64,000 nucleotides of DNA, taken from NCBI GenBank assembly GCA_019639155.1, contig JAHBSJ010000003.1:186001-250000 (forward strand), in the 5' to 3' direction. A program made the translations under genes and the position numbers. Below the pieces are notes generated by a model, which did no database searches, was not told the DNA's origin, and saw only the letters and a list, made by a program, of their open reading frames with translations. The DNA comes from Acidobacteriota bacterium (GTDB taxonomy: Bacteria; Acidobacteriota; Blastocatellia; Pyrinomonadales; Pyrinomonadaceae). Positions within the stretch are counted from its first letter, which is position 1; the number at the start of each line of letters is the position of its first letter. This document shows positions 40,852 through 49,536 of the stretch, in pieces.

Positions 40852-41424
40852 ATGAAACTAAATACGATAATGTTGACGATCGCAATGTCCATATTGGCGG
40901 CTTGCGGCGGCGGTGCGGGTGGTTCGAAGATCACCATTTCGTTCAACGGCACTTCGGTGCCGTTGGATGTGAAGTCGTCAGGGGTCTACCCGTCAACTAA
41001 GACGTTCTCGATGACAAAGGACGGCGAAACGACGATGACAAAGGCGGTCAATCACTATGTCGCTCTTTCCAACTTTGAAATGGAAACCAAAGGTCCTGTG
41101 ACGATGGGCAAGGCACTGACGGGAGACGGCAATGTACGCGTCACCTTTCAGATAGTCGGTGACGAAGGAACTGACGAAAAAGCCGCGGTCAAGACCGGAA
41201 CCTATGCCGCGAAATGCGATAAATACAATTGCGTCGATTATCTGCAGGTCTCGCGATTTACGGGTGGAAAGGAAGAGAAGATATCGTTCACGATGTCCAA
41301 GGCAGAAGGCGAGATCAAGATCACGTCTGTGACCGACGACACGATCTCGGGCGAGGTGAACGTTTCAGAGGGCCAACATAGCGTCAAGGGCAGTTTTACC
41401 GCCAAAGTAACAACCAAACGATAG
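40852..41424 (+). CDS. Lipoprotein of unknown function
   Basis: A 190-residue lipoprotein. The signal MKLNTIMLTIAMSILAACGGG has the lipobox ILAAC. The mature part is beta-rich and starts KITISFNGTSVPL. Cysteines in AAKCDKYNCVDYL may form a disulfide. The strand-turn pattern resembles small exported proteins of unknown role. GGAG precedes the ATG. It is closed by a bidirectional terminator 12 bp downstream. Confidence 0.78.
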   Translation: MKLNTIMLTIAMSILAACGGGAGGSKITISFNGTSVPLDVKSSGVYPSTKTFSMTKDGETTMTKAVNHYVALSNFEMETKGPVTMGKALTGDGNVRVTFQIVGDEGTDEKAAVKTGTYAAKCDKYNCVDYLQVSRFTGGKEEKISFTMSKAEGEIKITSVTDDTISGEVNVSEGQHSVKGSFTAKVTTKR

Positions 41425-41436
41425 CGGCCAAATACA

Positions 41437-41467
41437 AAGAAAGCCCCATCATTGGAGGGGCTTTCTT
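41437..41467. terminator. Bidirectional terminator
   Basis: AAGAAAGCCCC (41437-41447) and GGGGCTTTCTT (41457-41467) form a perfect 11-bp stem with a 9-base loop. It lies between the convergent lipoprotein (+) and glycine-zipper (-) genes. Confidence 0.88.
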
Positions 41468-41484
41468 ACCAAAGTGACCAGAGG

Positions 41485-41895
41485 TCAGTATCGCGGATAA
41501 TTGCGCGGTTTCTGTTTTGCGGTGACGATGGTTCCGGTCGCGAGTCCGACACCTGCACCGATCAGTGCACCTTTTTTGCCGCCGACAGCCGCTCCTACCG
41601 CAGCACCGGCCGCAGTTCCGACCGACAGATTGATCGCTTTTCGATGACGGTCATAAACGTTCGGCTGCTTGACCTCGTAATACCCGTTGTTGCCATAGTA
41701 CCCTTCATTGCCATAGTTGCGGCCGTTTTGATAGCGGGCTTGGCTGTAGCGTGCATTCCCGCTTCTTCTTTCGCTGCGCGCCTTGTTACTGTCCTTGCAA
41801 TATTTGCCCTGTGCATTTGTTTCGACGGTGCCGAAAGCGATCAGGCCGATAGCGAATACTGCCGATGTCATGATTGCGGAAATTGTTCTTTTCAT
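41485..41895 (-). CDS. Exported glycine-zipper protein
   Basis: A 136-residue protein. The signal peptide is MKRTISAIMTSAVFAIGLIAFG. A Tyr/Asn/Gly-rich basic part follows (SQARYQNGRNYGNEGYYGNNGYY). A glycine zipper then lies near the C-terminus (VGTAAGAAVGAAVGGKKGALIGAGVGLATGT), of the type that inserts into membranes or self-associates. AAGAGGAGT precedes the ATG at 41895, which decides the start. It may be an outer-membrane or envelope-stress protein; the exact role is unknown. Confidence 0.82.
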   Translation of the reverse strand: MKRTISAIMTSAVFAIGLIAFGTVETNAQGKYCKDSNKARSERRSGNARYSQARYQNGRNYGNEGYYGNNGYYEVKQPNVYDRHRKAINLSVGTAAGAAVGAAVGGKKGALIGAGVGLATGTIVTAKQKPRNYPRY

Positions 41896-42041
41896 TGTAT
41901 TACTCCTCTTGGTATGAATTACGGCACTAGGGGGCCGCTTCACTGTTCATTAGGGCAAGGTGCGTGCCATGATATGGAAATATTGATATAAAAGGAGTTA
42001 ACGTTTTATGTCGGTTATCCGACCGATCGAAGCCTGACGAT

Positions 42042-42072
42042 ATCGTCTGCCAATAAGCGAAATCGTCTGCCA
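42042..42072. promoter_or_regulatory. 20-bp spaced direct repeat before cupin gene
   Basis: ATCGTCTGCCA occurs at 42042-42052 and 42062-42072, exactly 20 bp apart, about two helical turns. A small palindrome TCGG-TTAT-CCGA lies just before (42011-42022). They sit 45-105 bp before the cupin start. A regulator binding site is possible but unproven. Confidence 0.35.
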
Positions 42073-42116
42073 TAGGTACAAACAAGCGCAGAATTGCCGT
42101 TTTTGAGGGAAATGAT

Positions 42117-42428
42117 ATGGAGCAGTATCGGGTCATAAAATATGACGGCGGCACCATCGATGAGTCCAATTGCAGCCGTGTCCTCGCTGACGAAGGCTAT
42201 TTCAGTTTTCGTTGGTCCGACGCACCCGGAGCCGTCTATCCCGATCATCACCACTCGACCGATCAGTCGCATTGGATATTGAGCGGACGGTTGGAACTGA
42301 CCGTCGAGGGATACGGGACCTTCGTTCTTGAAGCAGGTGACCGCGACATCATGCCTGCTGGCACCAAACACAGCGCCCGCGTACTCGGAAATGAACCGGT
42401 TGTTTATCTCATTGGCGAAAAGAGCTGA
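42117..42428 (+). CDS. Cupin domain protein
   Basis: A 103-residue single-cupin barrel. Motif 1 is DHHHSTDQSHWILSGRLELTVEG, with the metal-binding His cluster. Motif 2 is LEAGDRDIMPAGTKHSARV, ending in the conserved His. It should bind a divalent metal. Such small cupins act as isomerases, dioxygenases or sensors; the substrate is unknown. GAGGGA lies before the ATG. It is divergent from the glycine-zipper gene and separated by 220 bp containing repeats. Confidence 0.88.
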   Translation: MEQYRVIKYDGGTIDESNCSRVLADEGYFSFRWSDAPGAVYPDHHHSTDQSHWILSGRLELTVEGYGTFVLEAGDRDIMPAGTKHSARVLGNEPVVYLIGEKS

Positions 42429-42510
42429 TATTTGTTAAACATTGCGCGCCACATGTGTTAAGATTTTTTCGAACGGCCTTTCCGGCTAATTTCTCCGTCC
42501 ATAGAAAACT

Positions 42511-43359
42511 ATGCTGAAAGAGGGACTTCCTGAGCTTGCGCTCTTTTTTGATCTGGAATGGGTGCCCGACGCTGCCGGAGCGCGGCGGTTGTTCGATCTG
42601 CCTGAAGACACGCCGGAGTTGGAAGCGATGCAGGCTCTGTGGCAGCACATGCCGAGCTATGATGCGGAGAAAACGCCGCGGCCTTTCTTGAAGTACATGT
42701 TCTCGCGGGTCGTTTCGATCGCGTTTCTTTCGCGAAAAACGGTCTTTCGTGACAACGAAAAGCAACCCGAATTCGCACTTAACTCACTTCCGAAACTGCC
42801 GATACAGGACGGCGATCTAAATGAAGCTGAGATGATCGGGCGATTTCTGTATATGATCGGTGAGCGAAAACCGCAGCTTGTCGGATTTAATTCGGGCGAT
42901 TCCGACGTTCAAGTTTTGATACAGCGTGGAATGATAAACGAGGTCACGGCGCCGAAATTCAGCGAACGTCCCGCGAAGCCTTGGGACGGTAAAGATTATT
43001 TCGACGCCCGAAACAGCGAAGGTCATCTCGATCTGTTGAAACGGCTTTCGGGCGGTGCAATGTCGCCTAAGTTGGACGAATTTGCGAAGCTTTGCGGTTA
43101 TCCCGGTAAGATCGATGTCAAAGGCGACCAGGTTACCGACCTTTGGATTGCGGGTGAATTCACGAAGATCGTCGAATACAACATGATCGACACGCTGAAC
43201 ACCTATTTTGTCTGGCTAAGAATGGCGTATTTTGCAGGTTTGTTCAGCGAAGAAGAATACTTCGCCGAGCATGAAGCCTTTCGTGCTTTTCTCGAAGCCG
43301 AGACTGCAAAGCCGGAAAAAGCATTTCTTTCGGGGTTCCTCGCAAAATGGCCTGAATAG
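42511..43359 (+). CDS. Predicted DEDD 3'-5' exonuclease, PolB-like
   Basis: A 282-residue protein related to the predicted exonuclease domain of family B polymerases (PF10108 type). Exo I is FFDLEWVPD (D14, E16). Exo II resembles LVGFNSGDSDVQVL. Exo III is EYNMIDTLNTYFVWLR, with the final Asp. The residues expected for two-metal catalysis are thus present. It is longer at the C-terminus than a bare domain. It is followed 5 bp later by an FkbM methyltransferase and then by a DNA methyltransferase, all co-directional. Confidence 0.82.
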   Translation: MLKEGLPELALFFDLEWVPDAAGARRLFDLPEDTPELEAMQALWQHMPSYDAEKTPRPFLKYMFSRVVSIAFLSRKTVFRDNEKQPEFALNSLPKLPIQDGDLNEAEMIGRFLYMIGERKPQLVGFNSGDSDVQVLIQRGMINEVTAPKFSERPAKPWDGKDYFDARNSEGHLDLLKRLSGGAMSPKLDEFAKLCGYPGKIDVKGDQVTDLWIAGEFTKIVEYNMIDTLNTYFVWLRMAYFAGLFSEEEYFAEHEAFRAFLEAETAKPEKAFLSGFLAKWPE

Positions 43360-43364
43360 AACTT

Positions 43365-44093
43365 ATGGGTTTGGCTCGCAGCGTCGGCAGATTCATCTTT
43401 GGCAAACTGCTGCCGCAGCGGCCTTATCGGGTCATCCGCGGACCGTTGAAGGGCGCCCGGTTCATTCTAGGTTCTCTGTCAGGAGAAGGAGGGGGTGCAA
43501 GCGTGTATTTTGGGGATATGGAGCCCGAGCAGACCGAGCGCATGGCCTCCGAGATCTCAGCGGGTGACATCTTTTTCGACGTTGGGGCAAATGTAGGATA
43601 TTACTCGATACTTGCGTCGAGCATTGTTGGAAAGGACGGTCTCGTTGTGTCATTTGAGCCGCTCGATCGGAATCGTTCATTCCTCGAAAAACACAAAGAA
43701 CTTAATGCGGCCGAGAACATGCAAATATTACCGTTTGCGATATCTGATGCGTCAGGAACCGCGATGTTCTTTGAAGGAAGCGACCCAGCGATGGGTGGCC
43801 TGACGGTCAAAGACGGACGCGAATTCGAAGTCGAGACCGTAACTCTGGACGACGTGGTATCGCGGATCGGACACACGCCGACAGTGATGAAGATCGACGT
43901 TGAGGGAGCCGAAATGGCGGTACTGAAAGGCGGCGAGGGGACACTTCGATCCGCTAAGCCCAAGATATTCCTCTCAACACATTCTCCTGATCTACGACGC
44001 GACTGTATTGCGATACTCAGTACTATCGGATACTTCTGTGAGCCGTTAATGGACGGCGAATCGGACGAATTCTTTTGCGAATTTCGAACATAG
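43365..44093 (+). CDS. FkbM family methyltransferase
   Basis: A 242-residue SAM-dependent methyltransferase. Motif I is FFDVGANVGYYSILAS (about 67-82). The acidic residue after strand 2 is in VVSFEPLDRN. The family segment VMKIDVEGAEMAVLKGGEGTL (about 170-190) is diagnostic. FkbM enzymes O-methylate sugars or small molecules, often in surface polysaccharides. It begins 5 bp after the exonuclease gene and ends 7 bp before the DNA methyltransferase gene. Its target is not evident from context. Confidence 0.9.
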   Translation: MGLARSVGRFIFGKLLPQRPYRVIRGPLKGARFILGSLSGEGGGASVYFGDMEPEQTERMASEISAGDIFFDVGANVGYYSILASSIVGKDGLVVSFEPLDRNRSFLEKHKELNAAENMQILPFAISDASGTAMFFEGSDPAMGGLTVKDGREFEVETVTLDDVVSRIGHTPTVMKIDVEGAEMAVLKGGEGTLRSAKPKIFLSTHSPDLRRDCIAILSTIGYFCEPLMDGESDEFFCEFRT

Positions 44094-44100
44094 AATTCAT

Positions 44101-44901
44101 ATGAATATCGAACTCGGGGAAATTTACAACGAAAACTGTCTGGAAACTATGCAGCGCATGCCGGACGGTTTCATCGACATGACGCTTACAAGCCCGCCGT
44201 ACGACGACCTGCGGGAATACAATGGCTACCACTTTCCGGTCGAGGAGATCAGTGTCGAATTATATCGCGTCACTGCTGACGGCGGTGTTGTCGTTTGGGT
44301 TGTTGGCGACAGGACGGTGAATGGCGACGAGACACTCACGAGTTTCAAGCACGCGTTCGCGTTTCGCGAGGCCGGATTCAAGGTCCACGATACGATGATC
44401 TATGCCAAGAACAATCCCATCCCGAGCGACTGCGGCAAACGCTATCGGCAGTGTTTTGAGTATATGTTCTGCTTTTCCAAGGGCCAGCCAAAGACCTTTA
44501 ACCCGCTGACGATGCCGATAAAACAGGAAAAGGCCTTCAAATCCTTTAGGATAACCAGCGTCGGCCGAAACGACCTTGCCCACGATCATGTTGCCCCGAA
44601 AGAACGTAAGCTGAACAATATCTTCTTTTATAACGTCGGGACATCGAGTTCGCGTGACAAGATCGCTTTTGGACATCCCGCGATCTTTCCTGAAAAGCTC
44701 GCCGAGGACCAGATCACGACGTGGACGAACGATGGCGATATCGTTTACGACCCGTTCATGGGCAGCGGCACTACGGCAAAGGCCGCACTTTTGCTGGGAC
44801 GACAATGGTTAGGATCGGAGATATCATCGGAATATGTCGATATTGCCGAGACGCGGATCGCAGCATATCTGGACGAGCCAAAAATAGCGGCAGTAAAATA
44901 A
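44101..44901 (+). CDS. Orphan DNA methyltransferase (beta class)
   Basis: A 266-residue DNA (N4-cytosine or N6-adenine) methyltransferase. The catalytic motif IV is TSPPYDD (about 30-36). The SAM motif I is YDPFMGSGTT (about 216-225), near the C-terminus. This order is the beta class. LGSEISSEYVDIAETRI is the usual motif II region. No restriction endonuclease is adjacent, so it looks solitary. The upstream genes are an exonuclease and FkbM methyltransferase, 5-7 bp apart, suggesting one transcript. The target sequence cannot be read from the protein. Confidence 0.93.
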   Translation: MNIELGEIYNENCLETMQRMPDGFIDMTLTSPPYDDLREYNGYHFPVEEISVELYRVTADGGVVVWVVGDRTVNGDETLTSFKHAFAFREAGFKVHDTMIYAKNNPIPSDCGKRYRQCFEYMFCFSKGQPKTFNPLTMPIKQEKAFKSFRITSVGRNDLAHDHVAPKERKLNNIFFYNVGTSSSRDKIAFGHPAIFPEKLAEDQITTWTNDGDIVYDPFMGSGTTAKAALLLGRQWLGSEISSEYVDIAETRIAAYLDEPKIAAVK

Positions 44902-44953
44902 CAACCATTACGCGTTGGCACGCGTCTATTGTTTGTCAGGGAGCATCATAGAA

Positions 44954-45481
44954 ATGAAATCGTTGTTTTTTGCCGGGTCAGTACTACTCGCTTTTTCATT
45001 TTCCATGTCGGCGCAGCCGCGTCCGGCTGAAGTTGCAATGCAGGCACAGACTTCTCCGCAAACCGTCGAGGCTCGTTATGAGGGCGGGATGTTCGGCTAC
45101 AGCAAGAAAGAGAGTGGCTATTTGCGTATGGATGATGAAAATGAGCGGCTGATCTTTCTGAACAAAGAAAAGAAAGAGCTTTTCGGGCTGCCGTATGCAT
45201 CTCTCCTTGTCCTTTATCCAAACTCGCAGTCCGTAACTTCAACTACCGGTAATGTTGTCAGGCATATTCCGGTGCCGGGTGCGGGACTCGCGGGCCTAAT
45301 AAAAGAAAAACGGCGATTCATGGTAGTTCAGTTCAGCGATCCGGATGTCGCCGTGACCGGCACTGCAAGCTTTAAGATAGATAAAAAAGAAGTACTTGAT
45401 TCGCTGATGCAGACGCTTGCGGGCAAGGCCGGATTGACCCAACGAGGTGATTCGTATTACCGTTCAAGGAATTCCAAGTAG
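44954..45481 (+). CDS. Secreted protein of unknown function
   Basis: A 175-residue exported protein. MKSLFFAGSVLLAFSFSMSAQ is the signal peptide; the start at 44954 was chosen because it begins it. The mature part includes EARYEGGMFGYSKKESGYLRMDDENERLIFLNKEKKELFGLPYASL, a beta-sheet pattern like PH/GRAM-type domains. I recognise no named family. It ends 2 bp from the convergent rsmE stop. Confidence 0.72.
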   Translation: MKSLFFAGSVLLAFSFSMSAQPRPAEVAMQAQTSPQTVEARYEGGMFGYSKKESGYLRMDDENERLIFLNKEKKELFGLPYASLLVLYPNSQSVTSTTGNVVRHIPVPGAGLAGLIKEKRRFMVVQFSDPDVAVTGTASFKIDKKEVLDSLMQTLAGKAGLTQRGDSYYRSRNSK

Positions 45482-45483
45482 GC

Positions 45484-46200
45484 TTATTTCAGGTCTCCGA
45501 AGCGATGCTGGACGATAGCCGTCAATGCTATCGCGGCTGTTTCGGCTCGCATGATCCTGCCGCCGAACGTGATTAATTCAGTACTTTGATCCCGCCTTGC
45601 GATGTCAATCTCATCATCTTCCCAACCACCTTCGGGGCCGACAATGACTGTTATATTTTCGACAACCTCTGTCGACATATTTCCGCCGCCGCGTTCTGAG
45701 AAGAACAGACATTTTCCGTTAACTCTCGAAAACAAATTCGCAAACTCGATGGGTTTCTTGACCGACATCAATTTTGCTCTACCACATTGTTTCGTTGCAT
45801 CCAGAGCTATTCGACGCCAGCGGGGCATTTGCTTTTCGAGGTTTTTCGGTATCTTCTCCGTACGCGAAGTGATGAGCGGTATGAAGGTTGTGACGCCGAG
45901 TTCGACAGCCTTTTGAATACAAAGATCGGTCTTGTCGCCTTTCATCAAAGCGGCGGCGAGCGAAATTTTCAGAGGCGATTCAGGAGCCGAAGGCTCGGCC
46001 TCCGCAAGTATTTCGAGGGTCGCTATTCTTTTCGACGCCGATGCCACGCGGCAAAGAAATTCGCTGCCTTCGCCGTCGAATAGATCGACCTCATCACCTA
46101 CTTTCAAACGCAGCACGCTGCAGAGGTGATGGCTCTCTTGCTCGTCGAGCTGAACCATGTTGCCCTTAAACGAATCAGGCGGTGCGTAAAAGCGTCGCAT
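45484..46200 (-). CDS. rsmE: 16S rRNA m3U1498 methyltransferase
   Basis: A 238-residue SPOUT methyltransferase that methylates U1498 of 16S rRNA. The N-terminal PUA-like part contains ESHHLCSVLRLKVGDEVDLFDGEG. The knot domain has ALMKGDKTDLCIQKAVELGVTTFIPL, VIVGPEGGWEDDEI (SAM-binding GPEGG) and GGRIMRAETAAIAL. The length is usual. Its ATG lies 4 bp after the preceding hypothetical gene, so it is the last gene of the rfaE1-rfaE2-hypothetical-rsmE group. Confidence 0.96.
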   Translation of the reverse strand: MRRFYAPPDSFKGNMVQLDEQESHHLCSVLRLKVGDEVDLFDGEGSEFLCRVASASKRIATLEILAEAEPSAPESPLKISLAAALMKGDKTDLCIQKAVELGVTTFIPLITSRTEKIPKNLEKQMPRWRRIALDATKQCGRAKLMSVKKPIEFANLFSRVNGKCLFFSERGGGNMSTEVVENITVIVGPEGGWEDDEIDIARRDQSTELITFGGRIMRAETAAIALTAIVQHRFGDLK

Positions 46201-46204
46201 AGTC

Positions 46205-46810
46205 CTATTCGGCTTCGCCGAGCCTTCCGAAAAGCTCGCGAAATTCCGCGGATCCGAGCCGCAATAACACCCAATCCTCGAAGGCGTCGGGCGTCTGCAG
46301 CCATACGGTCAGCCAACGTGCGATCTCGCGAAAGGAGTGCCGCTCAATGACGGCCAGAGCTTCGTTTTCTGCAACTTCCAACGAACGTTTCTTCGCATCG
46401 AGTGCGATCTGCCGGGAGTGGCGCAGGCCGTTCTTATCGCCGATCTGCTTGTAGCGGCGGCGCATGTTCTCCAGATTTCGAATTGATGAAAGTGCGCCAT
46501 TGAGGGTCTCAAACTTGCCGACACCACGTTCTTCCGCAGCTTGGGGTTGTTGCGTGAAACGCTTCACGTAAAGCGACATTATCTCAGGATGCCGCAGTTC
46601 TGCTCCTTCGTCGGCTAGTTTGCGAGCCGTGATCATCGGTGAATCAACCGCAAATTCGCCGAATACTTCTTTCACGATCGATTCGATCTCAAGTATCTCC
46701 TTGGCTCCAACGCTCTCGCAATCCAAATATTCCCAAACCTCGATGATAAGTTCATCTTTTGTCCGGGCGTTCCAAGTTCGACTTGAAGCCTGATCAGTCA
46801 CGTACCGCAT
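46205..46810 (-). CDS. Hypothetical protein
   Basis: A 201-residue, charged, helical protein without signal or membrane segments. It contains DELIIEVWEYLDCESVGAKEILEIESIVKEVFGEF near the N-terminus and many Arg/Lys helices later (LENMRRRYKQIGDKNGLRHSRQIALDAKKRSLEV). I recognise no family. The ATG at 46810, preceded by AAGGA, overlaps the end of rfaE2 by 17 bp. Its place between rfaE2 and rsmE suggests co-expression only. Confidence 0.7.
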   Translation of the reverse strand: MRYVTDQASSRTWNARTKDELIIEVWEYLDCESVGAKEILEIESIVKEVFGEFAVDSPMITARKLADEGAELRHPEIMSLYVKRFTQQPQAAEERGVGKFETLNGALSSIRNLENMRRRYKQIGDKNGLRHSRQIALDAKKRSLEVAENEALAVIERHSFREIARWLTVWLQTPDAFEDWVLLRLGSAEFRELFGRLGEAE

Positions 46811-47282
46811 TGATCCTTGAGAGAAGTTCAGTCGTTGAGTGGTCCTTCGGGTCGCCAACTATAACGACTCTTCCTCCTATCTCAGCAACTATATTTGCCT
46901 CAGGAACGGATTCAGCCGTATAGTCGGTTCCCTTAGCATGCATATCCGGTCGAATGGCCCTCAGCAACTTTTCGACCGTCGACTCGTCGAATATCGTTAC
47001 CGCATCGACGCATTTCAATGCAGCAACCATTTCTGCGCGTTCATTCTCAGGCATAATAGGCCTGCCCTCACCCTTCAGGAGGGCCGTCTGGCGGTCTGAG
47101 TTTATCCCGACCATCAAAAGATCACCTTTTTCTTTCGCGCCTTGGAGATATCGGACGTGCCCAATGTGAAAAAGGTCGAAGCATCCATTTGCGAGAACCA
47201 CGGTCCTGCCATCACTTCGGGCTCGCTGAGCGATCGCGGCGGCATCGTCAATGCTGACTATCGGAGCTGAATAGTTCGACAT
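46794..47282 (-). CDS. rfaE2: D-glycero-beta-D-manno-heptose 1-phosphate adenylyltransferase
   Basis: A 162-residue cytidylyltransferase-fold enzyme making ADP-heptose for LPS inner core. The nucleotide-binding motif is VVLANGCFDLFHIGHVRYLQ (HxGH). The conserved GTDYTAESVPEANIV and NDR-like GINSDRQTALLKG segments are present. It corresponds to the C-terminal half of E. coli HldE. I chose the ATG at 47282, 4 bp after the rfaE1 stop; longer starts within rfaE1 are possible. The two halves are separate genes. Confidence 0.92.
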   Translation of the reverse strand: MSNYSAPIVSIDDAAAIAQRARSDGRTVVLANGCFDLFHIGHVRYLQGAKEKGDLLMVGINSDRQTALLKGEGRPIMPENERAEMVAALKCVDAVTIFDESTVEKLLRAIRPDMHAKGTDYTAESVPEANIVAEIGGRVVIVGDPKDHSTTELLSRINAVRD

Positions 47283-47286
47283 AGAT

Positions 47287-48288
47287 TCAGACGGCATCTG
47301 CATTTGGACCCGCGATCCCGCGGACAGCATCGAGAAGTTCGTGGGCGGGAACCGCCGCGGTCCCGCGTTTCATGACGGCGAGCCCGCCGCATATATTCGC
47401 TAACCGAGCCGCCTCTTCGAAAGATGCCCCGACAGCTAGGGCGAGCGTATAGGCGGCGATCACAGTGTCGCCCGCTCCGGTCACATCGACGGGTTCGGTT
47501 GGTCCGTAGGCAGGTATTCTGAGCGGCTCTCGGCCCGCCTGATATAACGACATTCCGTGGTTGCCGTTCGTCAGAAGAAGCGCCTGAAGGCTCAGCCGCT
47601 CACGAAGTGCGGAGCAATCGTCGTCAGTAAAGTCGCCGCCGACGATCTCAGCGACCTCCTCGCGATTTGGCGTTGCGGACACGGCACCCGAAAAAAAGCT
47701 CAGTTTATGTCTGGAATCAACGGTGAGTGGTATCGAGCGTTCGTCCACCATTTCGCGGATCTTGGAGAAAAGCTCTTCGCTGACGGTTCCGTAGCCATAA
47801 TCTGACACAACCACGGCGTCTGCTTCGCTTAAGGCATGGATGGTCCTTGCAGACAGTTCCTCATGGCCGATACAGGAACGCGGCCCATCGTTGAGATAAT
47901 CGATGCGGATGACTTGTTGCCTCGAAGCATACTGATGACCGGCGATCACCCGTACCTTTGTTACCGTGGTTTCGCCTTCGTTTGCAACGATACCTTTAGT
48001 TGAGACACCGGCGGACGACAACGCTGACACAAGACTCCGCCCATTGTTGTCCGACCCTATTAAACACAGAATTGAAGCATGCCCGCCGAGGGATGCTACA
48101 TTCGCCGCAACATTTCCGGCCCCTCCGGGAACGGTTACAGTTCGTTCATGGTTCATTATAAAAACAGGAGCCTCGCGGGAAACACGGGCGATGCGGCCCG
48201 TGAGGAATTGATCAGCGACGGCATCGCCTACGACGGCGACTCGTAGGCTTGAGAATCTGTCGATGAAATTTTCGAGATTTTTCGACAT
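47287..48288 (-). CDS. rfaE1: D-glycero-beta-D-manno-heptose-7-phosphate kinase
   Basis: A 333-residue PfkB-type kinase, the N-terminal half equivalent of HldE. VAVVGDAVADQFLTGRIARVSREAPVFI is the start of the family. VTVPGGAGNVAANVASLGG is the substrate loop. PVDVTGAGDTVIAAYTLAL contains the anion-hole GAGD with the catalytic Asp. It phosphorylates heptose 7-phosphate in the LPS core pathway. It is the first gene of a minus-strand group. The terminator of the upstream FG-GAP gene lies just before its start. Confidence 0.95.
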   Translation of the reverse strand: MSKNLENFIDRFSSLRVAVVGDAVADQFLTGRIARVSREAPVFIMNHERTVTVPGGAGNVAANVASLGGHASILCLIGSDNNGRSLVSALSSAGVSTKGIVANEGETTVTKVRVIAGHQYASRQQVIRIDYLNDGPRSCIGHEELSARTIHALSEADAVVVSDYGYGTVSEELFSKIREMVDERSIPLTVDSRHKLSFFSGAVSATPNREEVAEIVGGDFTDDDCSALRERLSLQALLLTNGNHGMSLYQAGREPLRIPAYGPTEPVDVTGAGDTVIAAYTLALAVGASFEEAARLANICGGLAVMKRGTAAVPAHELLDAVRGIAGPNADAV

Positions 48289-48294
48289 TAGAAT

Positions 48295-48327
48295 GAAAAA
48301 ACGGCTGGGGCTTTTAATGCCCCAACC
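48295..48327 (-). terminator. Terminator after the FG-GAP gene
   Basis: On the minus strand GGTTGGGGC (48327-48319) pairs with GCCCCAGCC (48311-48303) with one G-T pair, followed by GTTTTTT. It lies 27 bp after the FG-GAP gene stop and only 7 bp before the rfaE1 start, so rfaE1 must be expressed from within or past this structure. Confidence 0.8.
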
Positions 48328-48353
48328 ATTTCAACAAAAGCGTCAGCACAAAA

Positions 48354-49322
48354 TCAATGTGTGTCGTAGCTTGCGACGGGATAATCGTTCGGCGATCCCC
48401 AAGCGACCACATTGAAAGTATTGTCAATACTGCTGCGGTACCAGAATTGACCTGTCGTGTCACGCCATATGGCAATGTCAGTTTTGCCGTCGCCGTCATA
48501 GTCAGCCTGGGCGTTAAGGTCAGTGCCTGTGTCTCCAAATGAAACTCCGATCGGAACATTATCCGAGCTGCGAATTATGTACCAAATAAGCGGCGAATTT
48601 GTCGTGGAACCCTCACGAACCACAGCAAAATCGGTCTTGCCGTCGCCGTCATAGTCACCGGGAACGACAAGGTCGTTGCCCCATCCCCACGAGACTACAT
48701 TTACATTGAAAGTGCCATTGGTCAGTACATAAAAGACCGCGGGACTGGTCGGCGTCGGGCCCGGCCGCTGCACACAAAAATCGAATTTACCGTCGCCGTC
48801 GTAGTCGCCAGGTGCTGTGAAGTCCGTCGAAAGCCCCCACGATGCGACCTGCACCTGGCTGTCGGAACTGCGGAGGATATACCAAACCATCGAGCCGCCT
48901 GTGCGGCGTACGACCGCGTAATCTGTCCTGCCGTCGCCATCATAGTCGCGAGCCACAGGTTCGTCACCGGAAACTCCCCATGACGCTATGCTGACCGTAC
49001 CGTTCGAACTGTTGATGATAAAGAAAAGGCCATTGGTGTCTCGCCAAACAGCAAGGTCACCTCTGCCGTCCCCGTCATAGTCGCCGGGTACCATAAAGTC
49101 CTCGGCGGCCAGTCCCCATCCGTCGATCGCGACACTGCCGCCGCTGCGAAGCGAATACCAAGCGTTGTTGCTCGGCCTGAAGATCACAAAATCGGCCCTA
49201 CCGTCACCATCGTAATCCAGAGCTTTGCGGAGGCTAAGCTGCGATAATACCGGCACTGCCATAAATAGAGCTACAAGCGCTATCGCAGAGTACCTACCAA
49301 AACGAATCAAATTTGCTTTCAT
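48354..49322 (-). CDS. Secreted FG-GAP/VCBS repeat protein
   Basis: A 322-residue exported protein. The signal peptide is about residues 1-28 (ending VPVLSQ). At least six repeats of DYDGDGxxDxxVxR follow, each about 45 residues with a WY...R-SSD or similar hairpin between. The DxDxDG loops bind calcium and form a beta-propeller. Its domains resemble the N-terminal part of the giant protein at 1-5145. Such proteins are surface or secreted; the ligand is unknown. A strong terminator follows. Confidence 0.9.
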   Translation of the reverse strand: MKANLIRFGRYSAIALVALFMAVPVLSQLSLRKALDYDGDGRADFVIFRPSNNAWYSLRSGGSVAIDGWGLAAEDFMVPGDYDGDGRGDLAVWRDTNGLFFIINSSNGTVSIASWGVSGDEPVARDYDGDGRTDYAVVRRTGGSMVWYILRSSDSQVQVASWGLSTDFTAPGDYDGDGKFDFCVQRPGPTPTSPAVFYVLTNGTFNVNVVSWGWGNDLVVPGDYDGDGKTDFAVVREGSTTNSPLIWYIIRSSDNVPIGVSFGDTGTDLNAQADYDGDGKTDIAIWRDTTGQFWYRSSIDNTFNVVAWGSPNDYPVASYDTH

Positions 49323-49536
49323 TTCTTACTTCCTAGATTAATCGTTCGCCGATCGAAAAGGCAGCAGCCAAGCGATAAAAGACGATATCGAATGTTAGCA
49401 TTCTTTCTCTCCCGTTTGCAACAAAATTGAACGTCGCGACCACTGTCCAAGCATTTCTAAGTATAACAGTGTCTCCGGGCCGGCGTTCAGTAACAGATTA
49501 GACGGTCTTTCGAGAGGAAAAGTCCATTTTCTGCAT

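Noticed and set aside
46794..48288. rfaE1 and rfaE2 as a frameshifted hldE
   Set aside because: Both products are full-length single-domain enzymes with their own starts and stops 4 bp apart. Separate genes are known in many bacteria.
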